Notes: a model not told the origin generated them from the letters alone. 37,446 bases of DNA from an uncultured Merdimonas sp. (GCA_944375885.1 CALWBB010000008.1:1-37446); one strand, 5' to 3'. Numbered from the stretch's first letter, positions 27,263 to 35,625 are shown. Numbers and translations: made by a program.

Positions 27263-28135
27263 TTATTTCGTCCAGCGCCCGCTTGCGCCGCAGGGCAGCA
27301 CAAGCCCTGTGGAGGTGACGGGCAGACCGATTTCCTGGGAATCGACGGCGCCGCCGAACGCTTTTAACTCCAGGGAAATCATATAGGTGAGTACGGCGGG
27401 GGCCAGCCCGGTCGTGTAGGAATTCACCAGGAAAAAGAGCGGGTCATCGCTAAGAAGCTGGGCACAGAGGCGGATCAGGGGATGGATGGCGTCCTCGATC
27501 TTCCAGATCTCGCCCTTGGGGCCGCGGCCGTAGGAAGGCGGATCCATAATAATGCCGTCGTAGTGGTTTCCACGGCGGATCTCCCGTTCTACGAATTTTA
27601 CGCAGTCGTCCACGATCCAGCGGATGGGCGCTTCGGCAAGCCCGGAGGAGCGGGCGTTCTCCTTTGCCCAGCCGACCATGCCCTTCGAGGCGTCCACATG
27701 GGTGACGGCTGCCCCTGACGCGGCTGCGGCCAGGGTGGCGCCTCCGGTGTAGGCAAAAAGGTTCAGCACCTTCACGGGCCGCCCGGCGTTCTGGATGAGG
27801 CGGCCGAACCAGTCCCAGTTGGCGGCCTGCTCCGGGAAGAGGCCGGTGTGCTTGAAGCTGAAGGGCTTCAGGTTGAAGGTCAGCTGTTTCCCGCCGCAGA
27901 GGGGATAGCAGATGTTCCACTGCTCGGGGAGGCTGAAGAATTCCCATTCGCCGCCGCCCTTTTTGCTGCGGTGGTAGTGGCCGTTGGGATGTTTCCAGCC
28001 CGGGGCCTTCCGGGGCGTGTCCCAGATGACCTGCGGGTCGGGGCGCACCAGCTGGTAGGAGCCCCATCGCTCCAGCTTTTCTCCTTTTGAAGTGTCAAGT
28101 ATTTCGTAATCGCTCCAGTTATCGGCAATCCACAT
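27263..28135 (-). CDS. Class I SAM-dependent methyltransferase, RlmI/K-like
   Basis: This is probably an rRNA (cytosine-5) or related RNA methyltransferase. The SAM-binding motif VLNLFAYTGGATLAAAASGA and the acidic strand VTHVDASKGMVGWAKENA are followed by the catalytic-type motif IIMDPPSYGRGPKGE. The N-terminal part (about residues 1-125) is a family-specific region without the PUA domain of E. coli RlmI, and the chain of 290 aa is accordingly shorter. The start at 28135 has AAGGAG upstream and overlaps the end of the exporter gene by 17 bp. The exact RNA target is unknown. Confidence 0.85.
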   Translation of the reverse strand: MWIADNWSDYEILDTSKGEKLERWGSYQLVRPDPQVIWDTPRKAPGWKHPNGHYHRSKKGGGEWEFFSLPEQWNICYPLCGGKQLTFNLKPFSFKHTGLFPEQAANWDWFGRLIQNAGRPVKVLNLFAYTGGATLAAAASGAAVTHVDASKGMVGWAKENARSSGLAEAPIRWIVDDCVKFVEREIRRGNHYDGIIMDPPSYGRGPKGEIWKIEDAIHPLIRLCAQLLSDDPLFFLVNSYTTGLAPAVLTYMISLELKAFGGAVDSQEIGLPVTSTGLVLPCGASGRWTK

Positions 28136-28562
28136 AAGCTTCTCCTTTTTTCTTGAATAGCAGACGGAACAGACCGTCCATGACAATGATGGACATGGCA
28201 ATCATGCCGGCGGCTACCAGCGTCTGCGTAGCGTAATAGGAAGCCAGCCCGTCAGAACGCAGTATGGAATCTACAATATGGTACATCCCCGCTCCGGGAA
28301 CCAGCGGCAGGATCCCGGGAATCACGAAGACCGTGACGGGTGTCCGCAGGAACCGGGCCAGCAGCTGGGCGCACAGGGAGGCGAGGCAGCCTGAGATAAA
28401 GGTGGCAGCCCCGGCGTCCATATCCCGTGTCTCCAGAACCAGATACAGGGCCCAGCCCGCCGCGCCCGTAAGGCCGGCGAACAGGATGTGCCTGCGGGGC
28501 GTATTTAAGATAAAGCAAAAGGCAACCACGGCCAGAAAAGAGCCTGCGATTTCCAAAAGCAT
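28119..28562 (-). CDS. Threonine/serine exporter, C-terminal-half protein (ThrE_2/YjjB-like)
   Basis: This is the small membrane subunit of a two-gene ThrE-type exporter. The 147 residues form about four to five hydrophobic segments and carry the family motif VIPGILPLVPGAGMYHIV. It is matched by the larger YjjP-like protein encoded just upstream; in Corynebacterium ThrE the two halves are one chain. The ATG at 28562 is preceded by GGAGG at 8 nt; a TTG at 28577 is possible but less likely. Confidence 0.88.
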   Translation of the reverse strand: MLLEIAGSFLAVVAFCFILNTPRRHILFAGLTGAAGWALYLVLETRDMDAGAATFISGCLASLCAQLLARFLRTPVTVFVIPGILPLVPGAGMYHIVDSILRSDGLASYYATQTLVAAGMIAMSIIVMDGLFRLLFKKKGEAYVDCR

Positions 28563-28589
28563 GGCGTATTCCTCCAAATGATGATAATC

Positions 28590-29336
28590 TCAGCTGACGC
28601 CCAGGCCGATGCCGATCCCCATGGCGACGGCCGCAGCCGTCACGAAGGCTTCAAGCATCCGCGCCGTGCCGGACAGGTAATCACCGTGCAGGGTGTCAAA
28701 GACCGCATTGGTAATGGCGACGCCTGGCACCAGGGGCATGATGGAGGCGATGACCACGGCGTCCAGGCTTCCAAAGCCCGGGAACACCCGGAAAAGCCCT
28801 GCGGCCAGCATGGAAGCTGCGGCGGCGCTCAAAAGCGTCCCGAAAAACGCTTGGATCCGAAGCCGTCTGCAGGCGTAGAGACAGGCGGCGGTGACAAGCC
28901 CGGTCAGAGCCGAGACGAAGGCTTCCGGAAGGGTGCCGCCGTAGGTCAGGGCGAAGGCAGCCGTCACTACAGGAGTGGAGACCAGGAAGGCCTGGGGCTT
29001 CCAGGGCCGCTTTTTCAGCTCACTTACCTGTCGGAAAGCTTCCTTCAGCTCCAGATCCCCGGTACACAGCCTGCGGGAAATGGTATTCAGCTGGTCTATC
29101 ATGTCGAGATTGGTTCCCCGGTCCGTGATGCGCCGCACGACCGTCAGGGAATGGATCGAAGGGTCATCCAGGGTAGCCACGAAGCCGGTCATAGTCACGA
29201 AGACCTCTGCGGTCTGGAGCCGGGAAAGGGAGAGCATCCGGTGCATGGTGTCCTCCACCCGGTAGGTCTCGGCCCCGTTTTCCAGCATCAGTTCGCCGGC
29301 AGTCACAGCCGTATCCAGAAGCAGTTTATAGTTCAT
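28590..29336 (-). CDS. Threonine/serine exporter, N-terminal-half protein (ThrE/YjjP-like)
   Basis: This is the large subunit of a ThrE-type amino acid exporter. The soluble N-terminal part has the family motif ENGAETYRVEDTMHRM, followed by TMTGFVATLDD, and the C-terminal half has about five transmembrane segments with IASIMPLVPGVAITNAV. The start at 29336 (248 aa) has GAGGAAA upstream. It is the first gene of the minus-strand operon with the ThrE C-half, methyltransferase and ProX genes. Its promoter lies at 29384-29412 and is overlapped by an inverted repeat. Confidence 0.9.
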   Translation of the reverse strand: MNYKLLLDTAVTAGELMLENGAETYRVEDTMHRMLSLSRLQTAEVFVTMTGFVATLDDPSIHSLTVVRRITDRGTNLDMIDQLNTISRRLCTGDLELKEAFRQVSELKKRPWKPQAFLVSTPVVTAAFALTYGGTLPEAFVSALTGLVTAACLYACRRLRIQAFFGTLLSAAAASMLAAGLFRVFPGFGSLDAVVIASIMPLVPGVAITNAVFDTLHGDYLSGTARMLEAFVTAAAVAMGIGIGLGVS

Positions 29337-29362
29337 AGCGTTTTCCTCACAAATCATGCGGT

Positions 29363-29394
29363 GAAGGTATAATATCTGTCGACATTATACCTTC
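29363..29394. promoter_or_regulatory. 11-bp inverted repeat overlapping the exporter promoter
   Basis: GAAGGTATAAT (29363-29373) and ATTATACCTTC (29384-29394) are exact inverted copies separated by 10 bp. The right arm contains the -10 of the minus-strand exporter promoter, so a dimeric regulator binding here would control that operon. No dedicated regulator gene is adjacent. Confidence 0.6.
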
Positions 29395-29412
29395 GCCGGG
29401 AGAGGCGGTCAA
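29384..29412 (-). promoter_or_regulatory. Promoter of the thrE-methyltransferase-proX operon
   Basis: On the minus strand, TTGACC (complement of 29407-29412), a 17-bp spacer and a perfect TATAAT (complement of 29384-29389). Confidence 0.75.
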
Positions 29413-29507
29413 GGAGAAAAGTATTGTTCTTTTGCAAGAGCCAGCGCCTTTGGCTCATCCAGCGCTTTCAGGTATCGGCAGTCTTTCATATGCGCGTGCC
29501 TGTTCAT
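29409..29507 (-). other. Candidate small ORF or gene remnant, 32 aa
   Basis: A minus-strand ATG at 29507 opens 32 codons with the plausible protein-like ending DCRYLKALDEPKALALAKEQ-YFSP; the frame stays open upstream to about 29567. Its stop codon is inside the -35 of the exporter promoter. No clear ribosome-binding site is seen. It may be the tail of a gene cut by insertion of the neighbouring island, or chance. Confidence 0.2.
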
Positions 29508-29543
29508 GCCATCCGCTGCCTGTATATGCAGGAAGCAGAGAGG

Positions 29544-29572
29544 TTGCCCTGGTGTGAGATATACAGTATAAT
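29544..29572 (+). promoter_or_regulatory. Promoter of the methyltransferase/nuclease island
   Basis: TTGCCC at 29544-29549, a 17-bp spacer and a perfect TATAAT at 29567-29572, followed by AGAGGAGGAA at 29581-29590. A complete promoter and ribosome-binding site argue that the locus was recently, or still is, expressed. Confidence 0.6.
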
Positions 29573-29598
29573 AGCCTCAGAGAGGAGGAATTGTGAAA

Positions 29599-29886
29599 AT
29601 GCAGCTGACAGCAGTTGTCCTCAATGCAGGGTTAGGGGAATTATCTATTGGGCTGGAACAGTCTGGATTCAAAATTACTGCGGCTTACGAATCAGACGAG
29701 AAGGCCCGGTCTATCTATGAACTGAATATGAATATGGTGATTGAGCCGCTTCCCTTAGAGGAGATTGACGCGAAATCTGTTCCAGAGGCGGATTTGCTGG
29801 CAGCTCATTTGCATATAGTTCCGGCTCTCTCGACAGCAGATGCTTTCCGTGTCCAGAAGGCCCAGGGCAAGGAAAACTTCAAATGA
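29599..29886 (+). pseudogene. N-terminal fragment of a C5-DNA-methyltransferase-like protein, catalytic motif missing
   Basis: The 95-residue product aligns by eye with the start of Dcm-type cytosine methyltransferases: LNAGLGELSIGLEQSGFKIT matches the SAM-binding motif I, then ESDEKARSIYELNM matches motif II. Where the catalytic GGPPCQ loop should follow ADLLA, the sequence reads ADLLAAHLHIVPALSTADAF with no cysteine, so methyl transfer should not be possible. The frame ends at 29886, overlapping the next ATG by 4 nt (ATGA). A GTG at 29593 is an alternative start. The overlap could be natural coupling of a split protein, but with the second break downstream it looks more like frameshift decay. 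Confidence 0.6.
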
Positions 29887-30320
29887 AAAAGCTTTATGAT
29901 ATTTTAGGATACTGTAAGCCGCGCGCATTTCTGTTTTTTGTCAATACATCTTTTTTCAGGAAGAAAGAATTGCCGGATTTTTTGAAAAAGATGGCAGGGG
30001 GAGCTTACCAGATTTCATGGAGCCTTGTCGACGTAGCTCAGATAACTGGTTTTCCAGTGCAGGAGCTGATGGGCTGTGTTGTGGGAATTCATCGGGAACT
30101 TGGCAGGAATTTTGAGTTTTCCTGGCGGGAATTTGAGGAAAAGCATTGGCCGGAAGAATTTCTCCAACGGAACAAACCGGCAGATCCGTGGTATTATCGT
30201 GGAATCGCGGAAAACGCAAAGTACATTCAGGACAATGGGAAACCATTTTTGTGCTGGAAGGGAATACCAGTGGACGGAACGGATTCAGTGGAACTTTGTG
30301 AAAATTCCATTGATCCGTGA
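29883..30320 (+). pseudogene. Middle fragment of the methyltransferase-like protein
   Basis: This frame continues the methyltransferase homology: KKLYDILGYCKPRAFLFFVN stands where motif VI (KPxxFxxENV) belongs but lacks the ENV signature, and DVAQITGFPVQELMGCVVGI stands where the (G)VPQxRxR motif belongs but lacks the arginines. It is shifted by one base relative to the first and third pieces. Homology appears to leave this frame around 30257-30263 (TGGAAGGGAA), after KPFLCWK, and to resume in the third frame with EYQWTERIQWNFVKIPLIRD. The last ~20 residues up to the stop at 30320 are therefore probably out-of-frame sequence. Confidence 0.55.
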
Positions 30321-31524
30321 TTCTCAGGGAATTCGAAAAATTACTCACCGTGAAGCCGCCAGATTAAAAGGCTTTCCGGATAGTTTTATTCTTGCAGAGA
30401 CAGATCGGCAGTGGCTTTACCGAAAAATAATATATTCTGGGAATCTGTCTGTCATCCGGCAGGCTGCCGGAGCGCTTGCCTATATTTTGGCAGATAATCC
30501 ATGGAGAAGCCGGCAGGCCTCCCAGGCATTTCGCTTTGAAGAACTTTTTGGCCGGTATTTGTCCAGGCTGGAAGAAAAGAATGCAGATGTTTCCGGCGTG
30601 GAAAAGCTGGCTGAGCATCATGTCCATCACGCGGATTTTGAGATACGGTACGGAAATGAGAGTTTATATTTTGAGATCAAGTGGTATAAAGGAAATGTTC
30701 TGCCACGGCTCAATATCATAAGGGCCTGTCAGAGACTGACACCGCTGAAGTCTGAGGGAATACCTATTTTGGTTATTGCAAATGAGGTGCCGCAATCGCA
30801 AAAAATACAGTGTGAAAAGGAATTTGGCGTCCATATTTGGGATGTCTCAAATCTGCTTTGGATATTTGAAGCCTTTCCTGATATTAAGGCAGAATTTATT
30901 GCGTCGCTGGATTTTTCGGTTGAGCACATTGAGCCAGAGCCCCCTGTTCCGGCTATCACAGCAGGGAAGCCGGAGAAAAAGGCAGAGGAGCTTAGCTGGA
31001 AGGAAAGATTGCTGCGTATTCCGCCTGGGAAGAAGCATTTTACCGAATATGAGCAGATCTGCATTGAGATTTTGAAGTATGTGTTTGGCGATTATTTGAC
31101 GCTTTGGGCGTCTCAGGAAAAATCCGGCGGCGGGCTGTACCGCTTTGATCTTTGTTGCAAGATAAAAAGTGGCATAGAACAGGACTTTTTTGATACAATC
31201 ATGCATTACTTCAATACCAAGTATATTGTCTTTGAGTTTAAGAATTATAGCGAGAAGATAACGCAGAAAGAGATTTACACCACGGAGAAATATTTATATG
31301 AGAAAGCCCTTAGAAAGATTGCTGTCATCATTTCCCGCGCAGGAGCGGATGAACATGCGCAGCAGGCCGCAAAGGGCAGTCTCCGGGAATATGGAAAATT
31401 GATCATCTGCTTATCTGATAATTCTTTGCTGGAAATGATTGATATAAAAGAACATGGGGAACGAGAACCGGCGGAATTTCTTGAGGCGATTTTGGATGAT
31501 TTGCTGGTGCATCTGGAAAAATGA
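30259..31524 (+). CDS. Methyltransferase C-terminal remnant fused to two PD-(D/E)XK nuclease-like domains
   Basis: The open frame extends back to 30076, but recognisable sequence begins near 30259. First comes the C-terminal methyltransferase block (RKITHREAARLKGFPDSF, then SGNLSVIRQAAGALAYIL, a degenerate GNAVPV motif). Next is a nuclease-like domain with Asp codon 30634 and ExK codons 30673/30679 (ADFEIRYG ... YFEIKWYKG). A proline-rich linker (EPEPPVPAI) follows, then a second nuclease-like domain with Asp codon 31147 and ExK codons 31234/31240 (YRFDLCCK ... IVFEFKNYSEKI) and a restriction-enzyme-like tail (AVIISRAGADEHAQQAAKGS, GKLIICLSD). The nuclease part is intact over about 300 codons. 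Its start of translation is unclear: no ribosome-binding site is seen, so expression may need frameshifting or re-initiation. The A+T content is higher than in the flanking genes, suggesting transfer. Confidence 0.6.
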   Translation, partial: REYQWTERIQWNFVKIPLIRDSQGIRKITHREAARLKGFPDSFILAETDRQWLYRKIIYSGNLSVIRQAAGALAYILADNPWRSRQASQAFRFEELFGRYLSRLEEKNADVSGVEKLAEHHVHHADFEIRYGNESLYFEIKWYKGNVLPRLNIIRACQRLTPLKSEGIPILVIANEVPQSQKIQCEKEFGVHIWDVSNLLWIFEAFPDIKAEFIASLDFSVEHIEPEPPVPAITAGKPEKKAEELSWKERLLRIPPGKKHFTEYEQICIEILKYVFGDYLTLWASQEKSGGGLYRFDLCCKIKSGIEQDFFDTIMHYFNTKYIVFEFKNYSEKITQKEIYTTEKYLYEKALRKIAVIISRAGADEHAQQAAKGSLREYGKLIICLSDNSLLEMIDIKEHGEREPAEFLEAILDDLLVHLEK

Positions 31525-31581
31525 CGAGGAGCTGCCAGCATTCTTGTCTGGAAGGATTTCACAGAGAGGACGGACACAGAC

Positions 31582-33438
31582 ATGTTTGACATAGAAGAAG
31601 AACTGAAAAAGCTTCCGGCGAAGCCGGGGGTCTACCTGATGCACGATGAGAAGGACGCCATTATCTATGTGGGAAAGGCTGTCTCCCTGAAGAACCGGGT
31701 GCGGCAGTATTTCCAGTCCAGCCGGAATAAGGGCGTGAAGATCGAGCAGATGGTCACGCACATCGCCCGCTTTGAGTACATTGTCACGGATTCTGAGCTG
31801 GAGGCCCTGGTGCTGGAGTGCAACCTTATCAAGGAGCACAGGCCCAAGTACAACACCATGCTCATGGATGACAAGACATACCCTTACATCAAGGTGACGG
31901 TGGGAGAGGACTTTCCGAGGGTGCTTTTTTCCAGGCGGCTCAAAAAGGATAAGGCGAAGTATTACGGCCCCTACACCAGCGCGGGAGCGGTCAAGGATAC
32001 CATCGACCTGATTCACAAGCTCTACCAGATCCGGACCTGCAGCCGGAGCCTGCCCCGGGATATCGGCAAGGAGCGGCCCTGCCTGAATTACCATATCCAC
32101 CAGTGCGCGGCCCCCTGCCAGGGATATATCACAAAGGAGCAGTACGCGGAAAATGTGGGGAAGGCCCTGGAATTTCTGAATGGAAATTACAGCCCTCTGC
32201 TCAAGGAGCTGGAGGAGAAGATGAAGGCGGCCTCGGACGCCATGGAGTTTGAGAAGGCCATCGAGTACCGGGAGCTTTTGGGCAGCGTAAAGCAGATCGC
32301 CCAGAAGCAGAAAATCACCAACAGCGATATGGAGGACAAGGACATCATCGCCCTGGCTGTGGACGGCGGGGACGCGGTGGTGCAGGTATTCTTCGTCCGG
32401 GACGGGCGGCTCATCGGCCGGGACCATTTTTATCTGAAGACCACGGAAGGCGAGCCGGAAAAGGAGATTCTGGGCAGCTTCATCAAGCAGTTTTACGCGG
32501 GCACGCCCTATATCCCGCGGGAGCTGATGATTCAGGAGGCGGTAGACGATCAGGAACTCATCGAGCAGTGGCTGACAGCCAGAAAGGGACACCGGGTATA
32601 CCTGCGGGTGCCGAAAATCGGCTCCAAGGAGAAGCTGGTGGAGCTGGCCAGGAAGAACGCGGCCATGGTCCTGAGCCAGGATAAGGAGCGGATCAAGCGG
32701 GAAGAAGGCCGGACCATCGGAGCCATGAAGGAAATCGCCGCTCTTCTTGGCCTTCCGGATATCGGCCGTGTGGAGGCCTTCGATATCTCCAATACGAACG
32801 GCTTCGAGTCGGTGGGATCCATGGTGGTCTATGAGCATGGAAAGCCGAAGCGGAGCGATTACCGGAAGTTCCGGATTCGCACGGTCAAGGGGCCGGACGA
32901 CTACGCCAGTATGCACGAGGTGCTCACAAGGCGGTTCCGCCATGGCCTCGAGGAGGGCCGCGAGCTTCAGGAAAAGGAGATGCCGCAGGAGCTGGGAAGC
33001 TTCACGAAATTCCCGGATCTTTTGATGATGGACGGCGGAAGGGGACAGGTCAACGTAGCCCTTCAAGTGCTGGAGGAGCTGGGGCTTCAGATCCCGGTCT
33101 GCGGCATGGTGAAGGACGACAGCCACCGGACCCGCGGCCTGTATTTCAACAATGTGGAGCTTCCCATTGACCGGAATTCGGAGGGCTTCCGCCTGATCAC
33201 CCGGATTCAGGACGAGGCGCACCGCTTTGCCATCGAGTACCACCGGTCCTTACGCGGCAAAGAGCAGGTGCATTCCGTGCTGGATGATATCGAGGGAATC
33301 GGCCCTTCCCGCCGCAAGGCCCTGATGCGGCAGTTCCAGTCGCTGGAGGCCATCCGGGAGGCGGATGTGGAGACCCTGGCGGCGGTTCCCTCCATGAACC
33401 GGGCCGCAGCGGAAAATGTGTGGAAATTTTTCCACTGA
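31582..33438 (+). CDS. uvrC: UvrABC system protein C (excinuclease subunit)
   Basis: UvrC makes the two incisions around DNA lesions in nucleotide excision repair. The 618-residue protein has the GIY-YIG domain for the 3' cut ([20 protein letters not shown]), the four cysteines that ligate a 4Fe-4S cluster in E. coli UvrC (here 153, 167, 175, 179), a UVR motif ([20 protein letters not shown]), the RNase-H-like domain for the 5' cut ([30 protein letters not shown]) and two C-terminal helix-hairpin-helix motifs ([31 protein letters not shown]). The start has AGAGGA upstream. It lies 57 nt after the island and restores the high G+C of the chromosome. Confidence 0.98.
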   Translation: MFDIEEELKKLPAKPGVYLMHDEKDAIIYVGKAVSLKNRVRQYFQSSRNKGVKIEQMVTHIARFEYIVTDSELEALVLECNLIKEHRPKYNTMLMDDKTYPYIKVTVGEDFPRVLFSRRLKKDKAKYYGPYTSAGAVKDTIDLIHKLYQIRTCSRSLPRDIGKERPCLNYHIHQCAAPCQGYITKEQYAENVGKALEFLNGNYSPLLKELEEKMKAASDAMEFEKAIEYRELLGSVKQIAQKQKITNSDMEDKDIIALAVDGGDAVVQVFFVRDGRLIGRDHFYLKTTEGEPEKEILGSFIKQFYAGTPYIPRELMIQEAVDDQELIEQWLTARKGHRVYLRVPKIGSKEKLVELARKNAAMVLSQDKERIKREEGRTIGAMKEIAALLGLPDIGRVEAFDISNTNGFESVGSMVVYEHGKPKRSDYRKFRIRTVKGPDDYASMHEVLTRRFRHGLEEGRELQEKEMPQELGSFTKFPDLLMMDGGRGQVNVALQVLEELGLQIPVCGMVKDDSHRTRGLYFNNVELPIDRNSEGFRLITRIQDEAHRFAIEYHRSLRGKEQVHSVLDDIEGIGPSRRKALMRQFQSLEAIREADVETLAAVPSMNRAAAENVWKFFH

Positions 33439-33463
33439 GACTGCCAGAATTTCCCCTCTTCCC

Positions 33464-33493
33464 TTGAAAGTTTTGCGGCTGGTATGATAAAAT
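33464..33493 (+). promoter_or_regulatory. Possible promoter of hprK
   Basis: TTGAAA at 33464-33469, an 18-bp spacer and TAAAAT at 33488-33493, in the gap between uvrC and hprK. Confidence 0.4.
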
Positions 33494-33520
33494 GAAAGAA
33501 ATATTTCGACAAGAAAAGCT

Positions 33521-33560
33521 ATCCTCAGCTGATAAGGACGGGCATATCCCTGCTGAGGGT
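33521..33560 (+). promoter_or_regulatory. Leader hairpin before hprK
   Basis: ATCCTCAGC (33521-33529) pairs with GCTGAGGGT (33552-33560), 9 bp including one G-U, around a 22-nt loop. It ends 17 nt before the hprK ATG with no T-run, so it may affect translation or mRNA stability rather than terminate transcription. Confidence 0.4.
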
Positions 33561-33577
33561 ATGAGAAAGGAATCATT

Positions 33578-34516
33578 ATGGCAAGCGTATTGACCGTGGA
33601 TATGACCAGTATGGTCGAGAAACTGAACCTGAAAAATCTGACGCCGGATATCGACATTACGGAGAGGAAGCTGGCCTCGCCGGAGATCAACCGGCCGGCC
33701 CTGCAGCTGGCGGGGTATTTCGCACATTTCGCCTCAGAACGGGTGCAGATCGTAGGCTTTGTAGAATATACTTACCTGCAGAGCCGCAGCGATGAGGAGA
33801 AGGAGCCGATTTACCAGAATTTCTTTTCCAGCGGCATCCCCTGCGTGATTTATACCTCCAAGACGAGGCCGGAGCCCAGGGCCCTGGAGCTGGCGAATCA
33901 GTATCAGGTTCCCATGTTCCTGGCGGACAAGACCACGTCGAATTTCATGGCGGCGATTATTAACTGGCTGAATGTGCAGCTGGCTCCCCGGATTTCCATC
34001 CACGGCGTGCTGGTGGACGTGTACGGCGAGGGCGTGCTGATCATGGGCGAGAGCGGCATCGGAAAGAGCGAGGCGGCTCTGGAGCTGATTAAGCGCGGAC
34101 ACCGTCTGGTGACGGACGACGTGGTGGAGATCCACAAGGTCAGCGACGACACCCTGGTGGGACGCTCTCCGGAGATCACGAAGCATTTCATCGAGTTGCG
34201 CGGCATCGGCATCGTGGATGTGAAGACCCTGTTCGGCGTGGAATGCGTGAAGGAGACCCAGCAGATCGATATGGTGATTAAGCTGGAAGACTGGGACAAG
34301 GACAAGGATTATGACCGTCTGGGCCTGCAGGAGGAATATACGGAGTTTTTGGGCAACAAGGTGGTCTGCCATTCCCTTCCGGTGCGTCCCGGCCGAAACC
34401 TGGCGATTATCGTGGAGACTGCGGCTGTCAACCACAGGCAGAAGAAGATGGGCTACAACGCTGCGCAGGAGCTGTACCGCCGCGTGCAGGAGACTATGGC
34501 CAGAAGAAATTCATAG
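33578..34516 (+). CDS. hprK: HPr kinase/phosphorylase
   Basis: HprK phosphorylates and dephosphorylates Ser46 of HPr, the central signal of carbon catabolite control in Firmicutes. The 312-residue protein has the N-terminal regulatory domain, His142 in ISIHGVLVDVYG, the P-loop GESGIGKS at residues 157-164, RGHRLVTDD and the family signature ELRGIGIVDVKTLFG. AAAGGA precedes the ATG. The glucokinase gene follows closely, so glucose phosphorylation and its regulatory kinase are co-expressed; together with the LacI and DeoR operons this makes the window rich in carbon-control genes. Confidence 0.98.
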   Translation: MASVLTVDMTSMVEKLNLKNLTPDIDITERKLASPEINRPALQLAGYFAHFASERVQIVGFVEYTYLQSRSDEEKEPIYQNFFSSGIPCVIYTSKTRPEPRALELANQYQVPMFLADKTTSNFMAAIINWLNVQLAPRISIHGVLVDVYGEGVLIMGESGIGKSEAALELIKRGHRLVTDDVVEIHKVSDDTLVGRSPEITKHFIELRGIGIVDVKTLFGVECVKETQQIDMVIKLEDWDKDKDYDRLGLQEEYTEFLGNKVVCHSLPVRPGRNLAIIVETAAVNHRQKKMGYNAAQELYRRVQETMARRNS

Positions 34517-34553
34517 GGATTTATAAGGAATAAAAAGCAAGGGGTGTATGGAT

Positions 34554-35489
34554 ATGAAAAAATACTGTTTTGGAGCCGACATCGGAGGAACCACCGTAAA
34601 GCTGGGGCTTTTTGACCAGGATGGGATCGTCCTGGACAAGTGGGAGATTCCCACACGGACGGAGAATGAGGGAATCGCTATCCTGCCGGATATGGCGGCG
34701 TCCATCAAGGAGAAGATCAAAGAGCACGGCCTGGATATGGGGGAGATCGCCGGAATCGGCGTGGATGTGCCGGGGCCGATTTCTGAGGATGGGATCGTGC
34801 CGCACACGGCGAACCTGGGCTGGGGCTACAAGGAAGTGACGCGGGAGCTGACAGAGCTGACGGGCCTTCCCAGCAAAGCTGGAAATGACGCCAATGTGGC
34901 GGCGCTGGGCGAGATGTGGCTCGGCGGCGGCAAGGGCCATACCAATGTGCTGATGATCACGCTGGGAACCGGCGTGGGCGGCGGCATCGTGGTAAATGGA
35001 AAGATCCTGACGGGCGCCCACGGAGCGGGCGGCGAGATTGGCCACATTCATGTGGATGACGAGATCAAGGAGTGCTGCGGCTGCGGCAACCAGGGCTGTC
35101 TGGAGCAGTTCGCCTCCGCTACCGGTATCGCGCGTCTGGGAAGAGAGGCTCTGGAGGCTTCGGATCAGCCGTCCGTCATGCGTGGAAAGGAGATGTCCGC
35201 CAAGCTTGTCTTTGATTCCGTCAAGGAAGGCGACGAGCTGGCGATCCAGGTGGCGGAGCGCTTTGGCGGCTATCTTGGCAAGGCGCTGGCAGGGATGACA
35301 GCCGTTCTCGATCCGGAGATCATCGTAGTCGGCGGCGGCGTATCCAAGGCTGGGGAGATTCTTCTGGATTACATCCGGAAATACTATAAGCCCTGCGCGT
35401 ACAAATCTACAAAGGAGACGCCCTTCGCCCTGGCGGAGCTTGGCAATGACGCCGGAATATACGGCTGCGCGAAGCTGATTCTGGGTTAG
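34554..35489 (+). CDS. glcK: ROK-family glucokinase
   Basis: This enzyme phosphorylates glucose to glucose-6-phosphate with ATP in the cytoplasm. The 311-residue protein shows the ATP-phosphate loop DIGGTTVKLGL at the N-terminus, the catalytic-Asp region GNDANVAALGE, ITLGTGVGGG, GEIGHIHV and the ROK zinc motif CGCGNQGCLE (Cys175, Cys177, Cys182), then IVVGGGVS. The ATG at 34554 is 9 nt after AAGGGG; the ATG at 34548 is in frame but too close to it. The lack of a helix-turn-helix domain separates it from ROK repressors. Some ROK enzymes act on other hexoses, but the clostridial glucokinase type is the best match. Confidence 0.93.
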   Translation: MKKYCFGADIGGTTVKLGLFDQDGIVLDKWEIPTRTENEGIAILPDMAASIKEKIKEHGLDMGEIAGIGVDVPGPISEDGIVPHTANLGWGYKEVTRELTELTGLPSKAGNDANVAALGEMWLGGGKGHTNVLMITLGTGVGGGIVVNGKILTGAHGAGGEIGHIHVDDEIKECCGCGNQGCLEQFASATGIARLGREALEASDQPSVMRGKEMSAKLVFDSVKEGDELAIQVAERFGGYLGKALAGMTAVLDPEIIVVGGGVSKAGEILLDYIRKYYKPCAYKSTKETPFALAELGNDAGIYGCAKLILG

Positions 35490-35501
35490 GCTGGAGACGC
35501 G

Positions 35502-35517
35502 GGAAGCCCTGGCTTCC
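35502..35517 (+). terminator. Possible weak terminator after glucokinase
   Basis: GGAAGC (35502-35507) pairs with GCTTCC (35512-35517) around a 4-nt loop; the nearest T-run (ATTTTTAC) is over 20 nt further on. It is short, so confidence is low. Confidence 0.25.
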
Positions 35518-35588
35518 GGAGAGAAGCTTTGGCCCGGGGATTTTTACTTTGCAGGCACAGAAAAAAGTTGTGCAGTTTGGACAGAAAA

Positions 35589-35615
35589 TGCCAAAAAGTG
35601 ACAGCATTTTTGGCA
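35589..35615. promoter_or_regulatory. Perfect 9-bp inverted repeat upstream of the small-RNA promoter
   Basis: TGCCAAAAA (35589-35597) and TTTTTGGCA (35607-35615) are exact inverted copies with a 9-bp spacer, ending 10 bp before the -35 at 35626. The position suits an activator or repressor site for the small transcript downstream. Confidence 0.5.
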
Positions 35616-35625
35616 GGCAAAGGCA

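Noticed and set aside
29424..29720. Plus-strand open frame running into the methyltransferase N-terminus region
   Set aside because: It crosses the promoter of the island, lacks a ribosome-binding site and has no family resemblance.
31411..33243. 610-codon minus-strand open frame opposite uvrC
   Set aside because: Shadow of uvrC, rich in His/Leu/Val typical of antisense translation.
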